Assembly: GCA_013397435.1 (NCBI GenBank)
Contig: VZRG01000033.1
Coordinates: forward strand, 644,629 to 708,628
From: Erythrocercus mccallii
Lineage: Eukaryota > Chordata > Aves > Passeriformes > Dicruridae
Length of the DNA: 64,000 nt
Direction of reading: 5' to 3'
The notes beneath the pieces were generated by a model. That model did not search any database and was not told where the DNA came from. It worked only from the letters and a program-made list of their open reading frames with translations. A program made the position numbers and the translations under genes. Of the stretch, positions 26,901 through 36,926 are shown one piece after another (positions within the stretch are counted from its first letter, which is position 1; every line of letters starts with the position of its first letter).

Positions 26901-28003
26901 AGCATTTGTAAATACAATTTTACTTCCAGATGGAGCTTCAAAGTTAAGATATTTTTCTGTTTAGCACAATGATATTTAAATATGTCTCTAGCACATAAGA
27001 GAAAACAGAAAAATAAAAACTATATAAAATATAGAGAGTTTTAGAAAAAGCTCTACCTAAGATGTCATTTTGCAATAAAATGTTTGATTGATTCTCTATT
27101 TATTGTTTAGAAAATCCTTTTCTAAAACCACCCTTAACAATATTGTATGAAGAATGATTTTTGATTGAAATTTTGGATTACAACACAGCAACACAGTTTG
27201 TCCATTGCTATTTGTATACTTAAAGCATAATCTTTTCATATTAAATGTCCTTCTGTACTCTTTGAGATTTAGTCTGGAGAGGGGAGATTCTGATTTTCTG
27301 CATAACCTACTTTTGTGAAAAAAAAAACACGTATAAGTAGGAAGTGAATCAACATGAATTGGACCAGAGGTTATGGACGGAAACCTCTGGACAACAAACC
27401 AACACAGGAGATGGCTGCATAAGCGGGGTTGACGCGCTACATTGCAACCAACTTCCAGTTATTTGTCCTTTAGGAGCCTATTCTGTTTATTCATAAATCT
27501 TTAGGGAAAAGTCTTCACTGAAGAGGAAATCAAGGCTTCGAACACAAATGTAAGTAGTAAAAAGAGATTACTGGGACACCTGTGATATGTTTTAGAGCAC
27601 AAACCATATGTTCCCCCATCTTAAATCTCAAATTCGCCTACTACATTGTTAAAATACAAGCTGGTTTGTATTCCCTAGAATTCAATTCTTGTGATTGCTG
27701 AAGCAAGTGTCTCTACATGGATTTAGTGTTCTCGCTTTTTTTGAGGGACAAGGACTGGCACATATTTAGTTTCTCTCTCCTTTAATCTCTTTTGCTGTTT
27801 CTTGAAATGTAAAGCTAAGCTCTAAAGGGCCCATTCATCATTGTCTCACAGTGCTGCAGCTGATCACACCTGTGTCTCACAGATATGAACTGTGACCAAA
27901 TCAAAATAACACTGTTTCACACACTGCATCCGTGTAAGTGGGCAAAAATGGGAAAGATGAATTGTGCCTTGCTAGGATGACAATTTTATAATAATACAGA
28001 GTA
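23946..28003. other. Gene-free AT-rich sequence
   Basis: No gene or repeat family recognised. A CpG-bearing stretch with a 9-bp-stem hairpin lies at 27331-27475 and is described as a finding. The remaining short open frames have no motif. Confidence 0.55.
27364..27390. repeat. Inverted repeat, 9-bp arms, 9-nt loop
   Basis: CCAGAGGTT at 27364-27372 is perfectly complementary to AACCTCTGG at 27382-27390. Sequence around it has several CpGs (GACGG, GCGG, GACGCGC), unusual for this AT-rich neighbourhood, which suggests an inserted or constrained segment. No family was recognised. Confidence 0.7.
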
Positions 28004-28493
28004 ATAAAAGAAGGTAAAAGGAAAATGGGAAAAGAAATGAAAAGGAAAAGAAGGGAAATAAGAGAAAAGGAAGGGGGAAAGAATGAGGAGGGGAAGGGAA
28101 GGGAAGGGAAGGGAAGGGAAGGGAAGGGAAGGGAAGGGAAGGGAAGGGAAGGGAAGGGAAGGGAAGGGAAGGGAAGGGANNNNNNNNNNNNNNNNNNNNN
28201 NNNNNNNNNNNNNNNNNNNNNNNNNNNNNNNNNNNNNNNNNNNNNNNNNNNNNNNNNNNNNNNNNNNNNNNNNNNNNNNNNNNNNNNNNNNNNNNNNNNN
28301 NNNNNNNNNNNNNNNNNNNNNNNNNNNNNNNNNNNNNNNNNNNNNNNNNNNNNNNNNNNNNNNNNNNNNNNNNNNNNNNNNNNNNNNNNNNNNNNNNNNN
28401 NNNNNNNNNNNNNNNNNNNNNNNNNNNNNNNNNNNNNNNNNNNNNNNGGGAAGGGAAGGGAAGGGAAGGGAAGGGAAGGGAAGGGAAGGGAAG
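28004..28493 (+). repeat. Polypurine tract with (GGGAA)n microsatellite
   Basis: From about 28004 the plus strand is almost entirely purine. From 28091 it becomes a perfect GGGAA pentanucleotide array of about 18 units, then an assembly gap (28180-28447), then about nine further units from 28448. Such homopurine-homopyrimidine mirror repeats can adopt triplex (H-DNA) and are hard to sequence, which explains the gap. The open frames spanning it (Gly-Lys-Arg-Glu repeats) are products of the repeat and not genes. Confidence 0.97.
28180..28447. other. Assembly gap (268 N)
   Basis: A run of N inside the GGGAA array. The repeat phase on the left (units start at positions equal to 1 mod 5) does not match the right (3 mod 5). 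A pure array could therefore not fill exactly 268 bases, so the stated gap length is an estimate or the hidden array is interrupted. Confidence 0.99.
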
Positions 28494-29010
28494 CTTCTAT
28501 CTGAGCATATATAACTATTCTCAGAAAATTAAACTATGAAACAATGGCTTTGGCCATGGGAAAAAGAAAAAGTGTGTAATGGGAACTATTGCAAAACTTG
28601 TTCTAGAGAAAGTGGCAATTTCTTAAGAAACCCAGAAGGAATTAAATCGAATGGAGGAGGAGAGCAATGAATCTCAACAGTTTAATTCTTCCTTTATAAA
28701 ATGTAATTTCTATCCCTAATTTATATTCATTTTCCTTAGAGAGTATTGATAATAGCTACAGTTTGGTAAAAGAACCCAGAGGATTGTTACAAGCATATAT
28801 TTATTTATATTTTTAAAACATATTCATATTTATAAGCTAATGAACATATTTGAAATTAGTAGGCTATATAGACAGGCAGTTAATTTAAAGTTTTTCTTAA
28901 TATTGATGCATTAATCTATTTTCCTCTGTTTTCTTCTCCTTTGTGACTTTTAGACTTGTCTTTTCTCAGATTCTCTGCCTCAAACCTATGCAGAGGCCCA
29001 CAGCAATTTT
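28494..29010. other. Gene-free AT-rich sequence
   Basis: Nothing recognisable was seen beyond ordinary AT-rich unique sequence. Confidence 0.6.
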
Positions 29011-29165
29011 GGGATTTGGTTTTTTGGGGGCAGAGTTTAGGTTTCTGATGGTTGGGTTTTGGGGGGTTTGTTTTTTGTTTTTATTTTTGAGGGGTTTTGT
29101 TTATTTGTTTGGTTTTGGTTTGGTTCTGTTTGTTTGTTTTATTTGGTGGGTTGTTTTTTTTTTCT
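29011..29165 (+). repeat. G/T-rich low-complexity tract
   Basis: About 150 bp composed almost wholly of G and T on the plus strand (TTTGG, TTTG and TTTGTTT words, with GGGGG and GGGGGG runs near 29025 and 29062). The strand asymmetry is marked. The overlapping open frames are low-complexity artefacts. Confidence 0.8.
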
Positions 29166-30920
29166 AGTAGTTTCCTAATGTCCCGGGGTCCAAACTGAAA
29201 GATCCATGTGGGAATGGAGAGTGACAAATTCTTACATGGAAATCTTTCTGCATAAAAAAATACTAGATTGATTTTCATGGGAGTAAAGACAGGAGTAGTT
29301 CTGAGCTCAGCAGAAAGCTGTCAGGCTGCAGCTGAACACACACAAGCTTGTTGTCTTTAGGCTTTCTGCTGTTTATACAGTGGGAAAAGATCTGATACCC
29401 TTTTCTATGCTTTGTAGCATCATGATCACTGACTGCAAAGTTACTTCCATGAATTACCGAGTAGACCACCAATGACTTGTGATTAGTGACCATTTCCTCA
29501 TTTGTCATTGAAGGAGGGATTTCTGTTTCAACATTTCAGAGGGCTCAGCCAAAATAATAAATCATCTCTGTATTACCTGACCAACCTGCACTGCTGCTGA
29601 GGACAGGAAAAATGCTGTGTTATGCTGTTGGGCACTATCTCTCAATGAAACCCCAGTAAAAAATATCTTCCAAAGGATTTCTGCTTTTATTGATGTGAAA
29701 ACCTAGGTTCCAGAGCCCTTCCAAGATGTGGTTCTTCACCATAAACAAAGCCTCCAGTCTGATGTACCACTGCAGTTCTGCTTATTTTCAAAACACACAG
29801 ATTTCACAGACGCTGAAAGAATTTCTGGTGGAGAGGAGAGATAAGAAGTCAGAGTCAGGATGTAATTTCACAGCAAAACCCCCATCTCCTTTGCTTCTTT
29901 GGAAAGCTCTTAGCACTGCTATGGTGTATATATGAGGGGTTAAGATAAACCCAATTTTTATGTATGGAACTATTCAGAACAGCAAATGGAGGAGGTTGCT
30001 ACACAAAACCAGATCTGTCTATTCTTGTAGAGAAAATGAAGCACCAGCAAGGTTGTTTTAAAAGAAGGATGTGCAGCACAGGCGACTCTTTGCCATTGCT
30101 CAGCAAAGAAAATCTGCTGTAAATGAGAGCAATAGAGACTTTCCTTTGGCAGCTTTTTCAGCTGCTGCTGCTGCTGAAATTCTGAAAAAATGGAGATGGG
30201 AAAAAAGTATCGGAGTTACCCAGGAATCAAGGTGTTTGAAAACATTAAAGCTATACTCATGTTAAACAGCATAGCTATTTTTCTAGGGCTGGTAGAGATA
30301 CTTAAGGGACTGTTTCTTTGGAACCTTTTGAAAAATTTAAAGGTTTTATACATGCTGGTATTAAGACTGTGTAATATGCTTAACTTAAAAAAGAGTTGGA
30401 CTCTTCTGTAGCTTTAAAATAATTTAAAGAGCAAAAAGCAAGAAATAAACAGTGAGGTCTTATTTAGCTTAAAGAAACTGGTAAGGAGTTGAGAAGATTA
30501 ACTGGGATGTCCTAACAAAGCTGATTGACTACAAGCAGCTTCTCCCTACAGGTCCAGCAGCCTGGTGTGAGCCCCTATGCAAGTGATAAACTGGCATCAA
30601 GAGGATTTATCCCAGTGTGCTATAGGCAAATGGAGTCTATATCTTTTTAATAACATTCAGGTTAGCAGCTTATAAGTAATAGATCAATCAAAAAGTCTTA
30701 GGTGGCTTGCAGAAGTTATCCTACCCGAAAAGTAGCAAAAGCATTACAAAAGAAAATGTAGTGAAAAGTTGAAAGTCACACAACAAAGTCCAGCCACACA
30801 TTCAGTGAGACACACACAGGCAAACAGCTTCTTATGGTTCAGCTGTTCATGTTCTACCAGCAGATGCTTATCTCTTCTTCTTTATGGTTTACTACACAGT
30901 GACTCAACTGAGAGCAGCAT

Positions 30921-30962
30921 TTGACTCAAACTCTGGATGAATTGACTCAAACTCTGGATGAA
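30921..30962. repeat. Exact 21-bp tandem duplication
   Basis: The 21 bases at 30921-30941 (beginning TTGACTCAAACTCTGG) are repeated without change at 30942-30962. Lack of divergence suggests a recent event or a polymorphic two-copy repeat. Confidence 0.95.
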
Positions 30963-31572
30963 AGATTAGACTCTAACCCAATAAAATTTTCTTCTAAAGA
31001 CACAGTTTACTGGTGCAGTGTCTATAAAGAGGCTTGTCTGCCTTACATTTTTCTCGTCCAATAGGAAAATCATTTTTGCCAAGGGTTAAAACTTCCATGT
31101 TGCCTTTCAAGCCATTTAGCTCAGTCATACCCTGTAATGCCAATTTTTTTCTCTAGCCATTTTAAATTACAATACTATTATTTAAAACAATTTAAACATT
31201 TAAAACCCTTTTTTTGTTACAGCAGCTCTCAGAGATGTCAATCCAATGGCCTCAAATTTTGATTTACAAACCAAACAGATAAATGAAAAACAGAAATAAT
31301 TAAAAATCCAGATAATAATTTTTTAATGTTTATTTTAAATTGGTTCAAAAGCATTTGCAGTAGTCATAAACAGGGTAGTAGTTAATGTGTAAAGGTGTGC
31401 TAGAGCCCAAAGCTATATTTCATTTAGACCTTAAGACATTTCTTTGTCCTTTTATTCAGTGTCTTCCTTAAAGTGTAATGACTTACTAAATGTCAGAGTA
31501 GACAGAATCAGAGAATATTTCAGTCAGCAGCTTCTAAATCAACAACTAATTAGAAAATTTAGAATGCATCTT

Positions 31573-31588
31573 ATTTGCATGTGCAAAT
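31573..31588. promoter_or_regulatory. Palindromic octamer (POU-type) site
   Basis: ATTTGCATGTGCAAAT is a perfect inverted repeat (ATTTGCA / TGCAAAT, 2-bp spacer). It contains the canonical POU octamer ATTTGCAT and a seven-base match on the other strand. Nearby are TGTGGTT (RUNX-type, 31644-31650), ATCAATG (SOX-like, 31654-31660) and CAATTAAT (homeodomain-like, 31663-31670). Binding and enhancer function are inference only. Confidence 0.35.
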
Positions 31589-33295
31589 TTCAGCTACTGT
31601 AAATGTATTGGAGCTGTTCCAAAATCCTTTAAGCAGCAGTTACTGTGGTTACAATCAATGGACAATTAATCTTCTATTTTTGCTTTAATATTTCAATATC
31701 TAAAATCTAAATCTAAACACATGGTAAAAATCTTTAATAAAATATATTTTAAAAAAATCTTTCTCATTAAAGATTTCAATGTCATATGTCTTATAATATT
31801 GATGATGTCCTATAATTTTCTCAAATTTTTGTGTTTGGAAATGGAAACAGGGCTGCTACTTCTACAAGATGAAGCAAGATAATGAAATATTCTTTCCTCA
31901 CTGAAGTTTCCATATTCTTAGAGAGTTCTTTGTGGTTTTTCTATATTTTACATCAGGCATTAGATTACAAACAAATGTATATCATGTTACTGAAGTCAAT
32001 TAATGAAATTGCTCCTTTGTCAGTGGACCTATGGATAAAACAAGTCCCAGCTTGATCCATGTCAAATACAAAATAGATGTCTTGTGAGAAGCTAGCCCAG
32101 ATATCATTTATGGAGAGGAAAGAATCTGACTCTGGTTTGTTCTCTTTCTGCCAAATTTTTCATCACTTTCTTGACATCCTTTCTCTATCTAATCAGAATA
32201 TGTCTCTAAACTTGGCATGTATCTCTTCCTCCATGTGTTCGAGAACTTACCTCTGCTCTTCCAATTTCCACTCATTCCCACATGCTTAGTGTCCTGAGGC
32301 AAACATCCTTTGTTACTATATCCATACTGCTCCAGCAACACTTGAAAGAAGTCAAATGCTTCTCTTTGCTACTGCAGCAACTGTGGGGAAATCTTCATGT
32401 GGAATTTTGAAAAAAAGAATTAAAAAGATAGGTGTCTTAGAGAGGATCCTCACTGAAAATCATTTTAAGAATCCTGTTCTCTTGCAAAAATCCCAGGTTG
32501 TCCATTCAAATAATATTTCCCATTTCAAATCAACTTGCATTTTAAAAAAAATCAAATAGTTCTGTTACCAAGGAATCAAATCAAATTAAGTTCACTATTT
32601 GTCACTCCTGTCACCCCTGTTAATGGCAAATTTAGGAATAGGCAAGCTCCAAAGAACAATCTTTCTGGCTTGTAGCCTTTTTCTAGGTCACATATTGGCA
32701 TGACTTGTGCTAAACTTGTCAGTCATCACTCACAGTCAGACAGTCAATCAACTTCCCAAGTTTCCTTCTGTTTCTCATCCTTGTTAGCCAGTTCTATACG
32801 ATGTCCTTACCTGATATATATACAAAGCACACTGGTTTTGGCCAAGTACAGAAGAAAGAACTGAAGCCTTAGGTTGATTTCTTATCGAGTTTTCAAGTAT
32901 CTGCTTTTATAATATAAAAACATGGTGTTCTTTCCATGTATGCGAAGAATATCAAAAATACAGTAGACTCAATCTATTTCATTACTAACACTTTTGTGTT
33001 TCTCTTTTAAATAGACAAGAATTTTGACTGAACATACATTTTGCATTATCAGCATTTGAAACAATTTTTAAGATAGTTTGATATAAAGAGGTTTATTTAT
33101 CATTTAAAGTGCTAATTTAAGAAAAAAAGGTTAAATTTTCTTTCTAAAAACATAACTTTCTATTGTGCCAGAGGTATCATTTTTCTAATTAGCAGATGCT
33201 AAAATTTTTCTATAGAATTGCTCTGTAGTATACCTTATGCTTTAAAAAGGAACCATTTATGTATTTCAGTGATAATAAAGCAATATCCCCTTGGT

Positions 33296-34207
33296 AATAT
33301 CTTCAGTTCCAAGTGGGGTTCGCCAGGGCTCCATTTTAGGTCAGGTTATCTTCGACATCTTCATAAACAACATGGACATAGGTTTTGAAGGTTTAGTAAG
33401 TTTGCCAGTGATACTAAATTGGGAGGAGCTGTTGACTCCCTTGAGTGCACAGAGGCCCCACATAGAGATCATGACAAATTAGATGACTGGGCAATCACCA
33501 ACCCTATGAAATTTAACACATAAATTGTCAGATTCTGCACCTGGGATGGGGAAACCTTGGATGTACAGACAGACTGGGGAATGAGAGGCTGAAAAGCAGT
33601 GCCACAGAAAGGGACCAGGGGGTCCTGGTTGACAGAAAGTTAAATATGAGCCAGCAGCACCCTGGCAGCCAGGAGGGCCCCCCATGTCCTGGGCAACATC
33701 AGGCACAGCATTGACAGCTGGGCAAGGGAGGGGATTGTCCCACTCTGCTCTGCACTGGGGAGGCCTCACCTTGAATATTGTGTGCAGCTTTGGGTGCCAC
33801 TATATAAAAAGGCATTAAACTGTCAGAGAGCGTCCAAAGGAGGGCAACAAATATGATGGAGGGCCTTGAGGGGAAGCCATATGATGAGTAGCTGAAGTCA
33901 CTTGATGTATTTAGCCTGGAGAAGAGGAGACTGAAGGAAGACCTCATTGTAGTTACAACTTTCTCATGAGGGGAAGAGGAGGGGCAGGCACTGATCTCTT
34001 CTACTTGGTGACCGGTGACAAGACCTGAGGGAATGGCTTGAAGCTGTGTCAGTGGAGGTTTAGGTTTGTGTGGTTTGGTGTTTCTGCTTGGTTAAGAAAG
34101 AACCTAAACTCGAACAGCTGGATATTAGGAAAAGGTTTTTTACCTGAATAATGATTGGGCACTGGAAGAGGCTCCCCAGGGAAGGGATTACCTGGTTTTG
34201 CTCCCCC
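33296..34207 (+). mobile_element. CR1 LINE, 5'-truncated copy with ORF2 end and 3' UTR
   Basis: The first codons read as the conserved reverse-transcriptase block G-V-x-Q-G-S-I-L-G-x-[VL]-[IL]-F (33315-33360 region). The order that follows is that of the CR1 ORF2 C-terminus and 3' UTR: 'TTGCCAGTGATACTAAATTGG' near 33402, 'TTCTGCACCTGGGA' near 33533, 'ATTGTGTGCAGCTTTGGGTG' near 33777, and 'TTTAGCCTGGAGAAGAGGAG' near 33911. It ends near 34207 without the 3' octamer tail. Frameshifts and stops abolish coding. A segment of about 50 bp at roughly 34067-34118 is absent from the family pattern as I recall it, and it closes an inverted repeat. CR1 is a non-LTR retrotransposon that moves by target-primed reverse transcription, and 5' truncation is usual. 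Confidence 0.9.
34058..34109. repeat. Inverted repeat bounding an insertion inside CR1
   Basis: GTTTAGGTT at 34058-34066 is CR1 sequence. The complementary AACCTAAAC lies at 34101-34109, within extra sequence that interrupts the CR1 order between 'GGAGGTTTAGGTT' and 'TGGATATTAGGAAAA'. This may be a templated (fold-back) insertion. Confidence 0.6.
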
Positions 34208-35537
34208 AGAATATACTGTACTATACAGTATTGTGCTATGTAAGTTGAAGTGCTTTCAAATGAGAAAAAGAACTGAATATAGATTCCATACTTTGGGCTT
34301 TCCCTAGATAAGAGAGGAGTATTATTACTACCAACTTTTAATATATTTACCTTACCTTTGTTTTAGGACATCAAGGGTCCCAAAAATGTTTTATTCCTGT
34401 GCCAAACTGTTTACTTTTATGGTTTTTTTTATTTTTTTTAAATTTAAGTAGTCCAAGTAACCTATTTTTATTTAAAGTTGATCAAAACCTGTTCCTTATT
34501 TTGAATCATACTTTTCAACATAGGTTCCTTAGTTACCTTAGAAATTTCAGACATCTGACCCTACTTCTCATTAGTTTTGTTCATCTTCCAGCTCCGTTAT
34601 TTTTTAATCCCTCATTCTGCACCAGGTGTAACCTTATTGCCTGTGAGGTTTTTTTTTTCCTGACCATAGCAACTATCTCTGTTGTCCACATTTGACTCCA
34701 TCCTTGCTTTAATCATTGAGCTTAACCATCCACAACCTAGTCCTGTGTCCTTAAGGGCTTTAGTTCCATCTCCAGCAAAGCGAGAAAAAGATTATTATCT
34801 CCATCTATTCTAAGGGAATGTGCACAGAGTTAGAATTTGGTCTGGATTCAGGTAACTATTAACTTTTAAGCTTTCAATAAGGACTTAAAATATTTTCATT
34901 TCATTGCATTCCTCATTCATTTTTCCTTTAGATTCTCACCCCAACTATTTACAAATCATGAAAACAGTAACACATCTTTCCACACTGTCCATCAAATTCA
35001 AGGAAGAATTACAGGGATAATCCTTTTTGTGGTAAAACCTGCTGGCATAGCTGCTGTTCACAGTGACACCAGTTTAGCCAAGAGATGCTTTGGTCTGCTT
35101 AACTTCCAGCAAAGTAGAAAAGCAAAGAAAATAAATTATCAAGATTAAGATCCTAATATTTATATTTGGACAAGATTATCATTTAATATCTTTGTTATTA
35201 ATGCTAATGAACATATTTATAAAGACATATAAAAGAAATTACAAGTAAATAAATAAATGTCTGAGATAACATAGAGAATTAGAGTTATCATTAGGAATGA
35301 ACAGAGTCAGTGATCAAAACTGATCAAATTATTTGAAGTTTCTGGTGAAGGTGATTACATGAACAACAGTCATAGAATAGCCAATGGAAAAAAATATGCT
35401 AGATTCAAAACAATGGTTGGCAATGAGATTTCAAGGTCTGCTTTGAGAAATTATGCTGAAAAGTAGTAAGTGACTATGGAAAGGAGCATGTCTTGCAATA
35501 GCATCTTAGTACGTCTTGGAAGCAATTTCTCATATAC
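34208..35537. other. Gene-free AT-rich sequence
   Basis: No gene or repeat family recognised. The 98-codon open frame at 34399-34695 has only hydrophobic low-complexity composition. Confidence 0.55.
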
Positions 35538-35707
35538 TTCAGCATCATTTAAGGTGGAAAACATGCTTAACATCAGGTCCAGCTGTTAACCCAGCACGAC
35601 CAAGTCCACCACTAAACCATATCTCTGACTGCTACATCTACACATTTTTAAATGCATTCTGTGGTTGTGATTCCACCACTTCCTTAGGGAGTCTGTTCCA
35701 ACATTTT
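35538..35707 (-). mobile_element. CR1 LINE 3' end, minus strand (left piece)
   Basis: Read on the plus strand, 'AAGTCCACCACTAAACCATA' near 35609, 'GCTACATCTACACATTTTTA' near 35630, and 'TCCACCACTTCCTTAGG' near 35672 are the reverse complement of the CR1 3' UTR in family order. The copy is interrupted at 35708 by an LTR remnant and resumes near 36214, with about 150 bp of the expected CR1 sequence missing. Confidence 0.85.
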
Positions 35708-36213
35708 TGTAGTAGGCTGGCCTTGGCTGGATACCAGGTGCCTACCAAGCTATTCTATCATTCCTCTCAGCAGGCCAGGATGAGGGAACATAAGATGGAA
35801 AAAAAACTGGGTCAAGATAAAGGCGGTTTAATTAAAAAAAAATCAAAACAACAACAACAAAAACTTTAAAAATTTTATTCTCTCCTTTCCATCAGCAGCA
35901 ATTTCCAGGCACTTCCCTGGGACCAGGGCTCCAGGACACGTAGCCTTTGCTCCAGAAGACAAACCTTGTAATAATTAATGCTAACCCCCACATGCACAGA
36001 ATTTCTGTTAGCTTTTATTGATCAGCAGACATCATAGGGTATGGAATACCCCTTTGGACTCTTTGGGTCAGCTGCTCTGTCTTTGTTACCTCCCAAGTTC
36101 TTGCCCATCCTCAGCCTACTGGTGAGAAGGGAATGCACTGATGCCGTAGTGACCTCATCCAGCAGTAGCCAAAACACTGGTGTGTTTTCAATTCCTCACT
36201 AGCTACCAATATA
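35708..36213 (-). mobile_element. ERV LTR remnant, minus strand, nested in CR1
   Basis: The segment matches, in order and on the minus strand, an LTR type I recall as widespread in bird genomes. Landmarks on the plus strand are a TGT-containing left end at 35708, 'GGGTCAAGATAAAGGCGGTTT' near 35810, 'AGGGTATGGAATACCCCTTTGG' near 36036, 'CCTCCCAAGTTCTTGCCCA' near 36090 and 'CCAAAACACTGGTGTGTTTTC' near 36170. The right end is eroded: the distal U3 is shortened. The copy is heavily diverged and its TATA region (minus strand, near 36020) is degenerate. It sits inside the CR1 copy, so it inserted after CR1. The family name is not asserted. Confidence 0.7.
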
Positions 36214-36416
36214 AACCAATACAACCTCCTTTCGTAGTTGTAGAGAGTGATATAGTCTCCCCTGAGATTCCTTTTCTTCAGGCTAAACAATACCATTGCC
36301 CCAAGCTGCACTTTGTAAGACTTGTGTTTAAGACCTTTCACCGTTTTCACTGACCTTTTTTGGACAGCTTCTCAAACAGTTTCTTTATCTTCCTTTTTCT
36401 TTCAAGGTACTGGCAC
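36214..36416 (-). mobile_element. CR1 LINE, minus strand (right piece)
   Basis: Resumes the CR1 copy of 35538-35707. Plus-strand landmarks are 'ACAACCTCCTTTCGTAGTTG' near 36222, 'GTCTCCCCTGAGATTCC' near 36256, and 'AAGACTTGTGTTTAAGACC' near 36318. These are the reverse complement of CR1 in the correct order after a gap. It stops at 36416 where foreign sequence starts. The last 48 bp (36369-36416) are repeated at 37919-37966 on the far side of the env block. Confidence 0.85.
36369..36416 (+). repeat. 48-bp flanking duplication, left copy
   Basis: Matches 37919-37966 at 45 of 48 positions by direct alignment (mismatches at 36389, 36392 and 36403). It brackets the env-bearing insert 36417-37918. 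The length is far above the 4-6 bp target duplication made by retroviral integrase. Confidence 0.93.
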
Positions 36417-36480
36417 TCTTAAAAAAAAAACAAAAAAAACCAACAACAAAAAACAAACCCAAAAAACCCCAAAAAACTCC
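36417..36480 (+). repeat. A/C-only simple tract
   Basis: After the first bases the tract is only A and C (runs of A broken by CC, CAA and CCCC) for 60 bp, at the left end of the env-bearing insert. A poly(A)-like tract at the 5' rather than 3' end of the insert does not fit simple LINE-mediated retroposition. Confidence 0.85.
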
Positions 36481-36481
36481 T

Positions 36482-36608
36482 TACTCAACTGACAAAAGAG
36501 CCACGATAAATGGTCTTTCAACTGTAGAAGAGCATTTCAAGTGTGAATGCCGAGCACTCCAACAAGCTGACCATGTTCAAACCCAGCTTTCAACAGCTAT
36601 TGAATATC
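36482..36608 (+). other. Open, possibly retroviral segment left of the antisense LTR
   Basis: One frame (codons starting at 36482) stays open across this stretch and has a coding-like composition with two nearby cysteines around 36542-36550. From its position just upstream of the furin-type site at 36948 it could be the end of an env surface (SU) region, but I do not recognise the sequence. Confidence 0.25.
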
Positions 36609-36916
36609 GTAGTTCACTATGCTAGAAGGACCACAGGACACTTGGAGTTTGCTGTCAGAGCAGGGGCCAAGAAAAGCCTCGCCTTCTTTATTACATTCTA
36701 TTTTATACCTGTAAGAAACATGACCATGGATTGGAGAGTGGGGTTACCACCTCTGAATCACATAGGTCAGAAACACCATCACTCAGCATTCTCCTCCTAC
36801 CAAGAAGAATGCAAAACAATGGTATTATTTACAAAAACATTCCTCATGTTTTCATGAGGTGTGGGAAAGTGAAGAGCTGCATTTTAATATCAGAGCTTAG
36901 AAAAGTCATGGTAACA
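36609..36916 (-). mobile_element. Probable solo LTR, antisense, inside the env block
   Basis: A 308-bp segment is bracketed by an exact 10-bp direct repeat, ATTGAATATC, at 36599-36608 and 36917-36926. On the minus strand it starts TGTTACC and carries TATAAAA (complement of 36701-36707) followed closely by AATAAA (complement of 36687-36692). That arrangement fits an LTR with a short R. The minus-strand right end (...GAACTAC) lacks the canonical CA, and the duplication is longer than usual for a retrovirus, so LTR identity is probable and not certain. It separates the env cleavage region from upstream sequence. Confidence 0.45.
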
Positions 36917-36926
36917 ATTGAATATC

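Larger units (their letters stand above)
29166..33295. other. Gene-free sequence with a candidate regulatory cluster
   Basis: No gene recognised. A short (CTG)5 run is at about 30161-30176 and an exact 21-bp tandem duplication at 30921-30962. A cluster of transcription-factor-like motifs lies at 31573-31670. Open frames in this stretch are under 75 codons and motif-free. Confidence 0.55.

Noticed and set aside
28025..28514. Open frames across the GGGAA array
   Set aside because: They are translations of a simple repeat and of N bases.
33479..33947. Minus-strand open frames of 96 and 82 codons
   Set aside because: They are antisense shadows of the plus-strand CR1.
35516..35869. 117-codon plus-strand open frame
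   Set aside because: It runs through the minus-strand CR1 piece and the LTR remnant, so it is not a gene.
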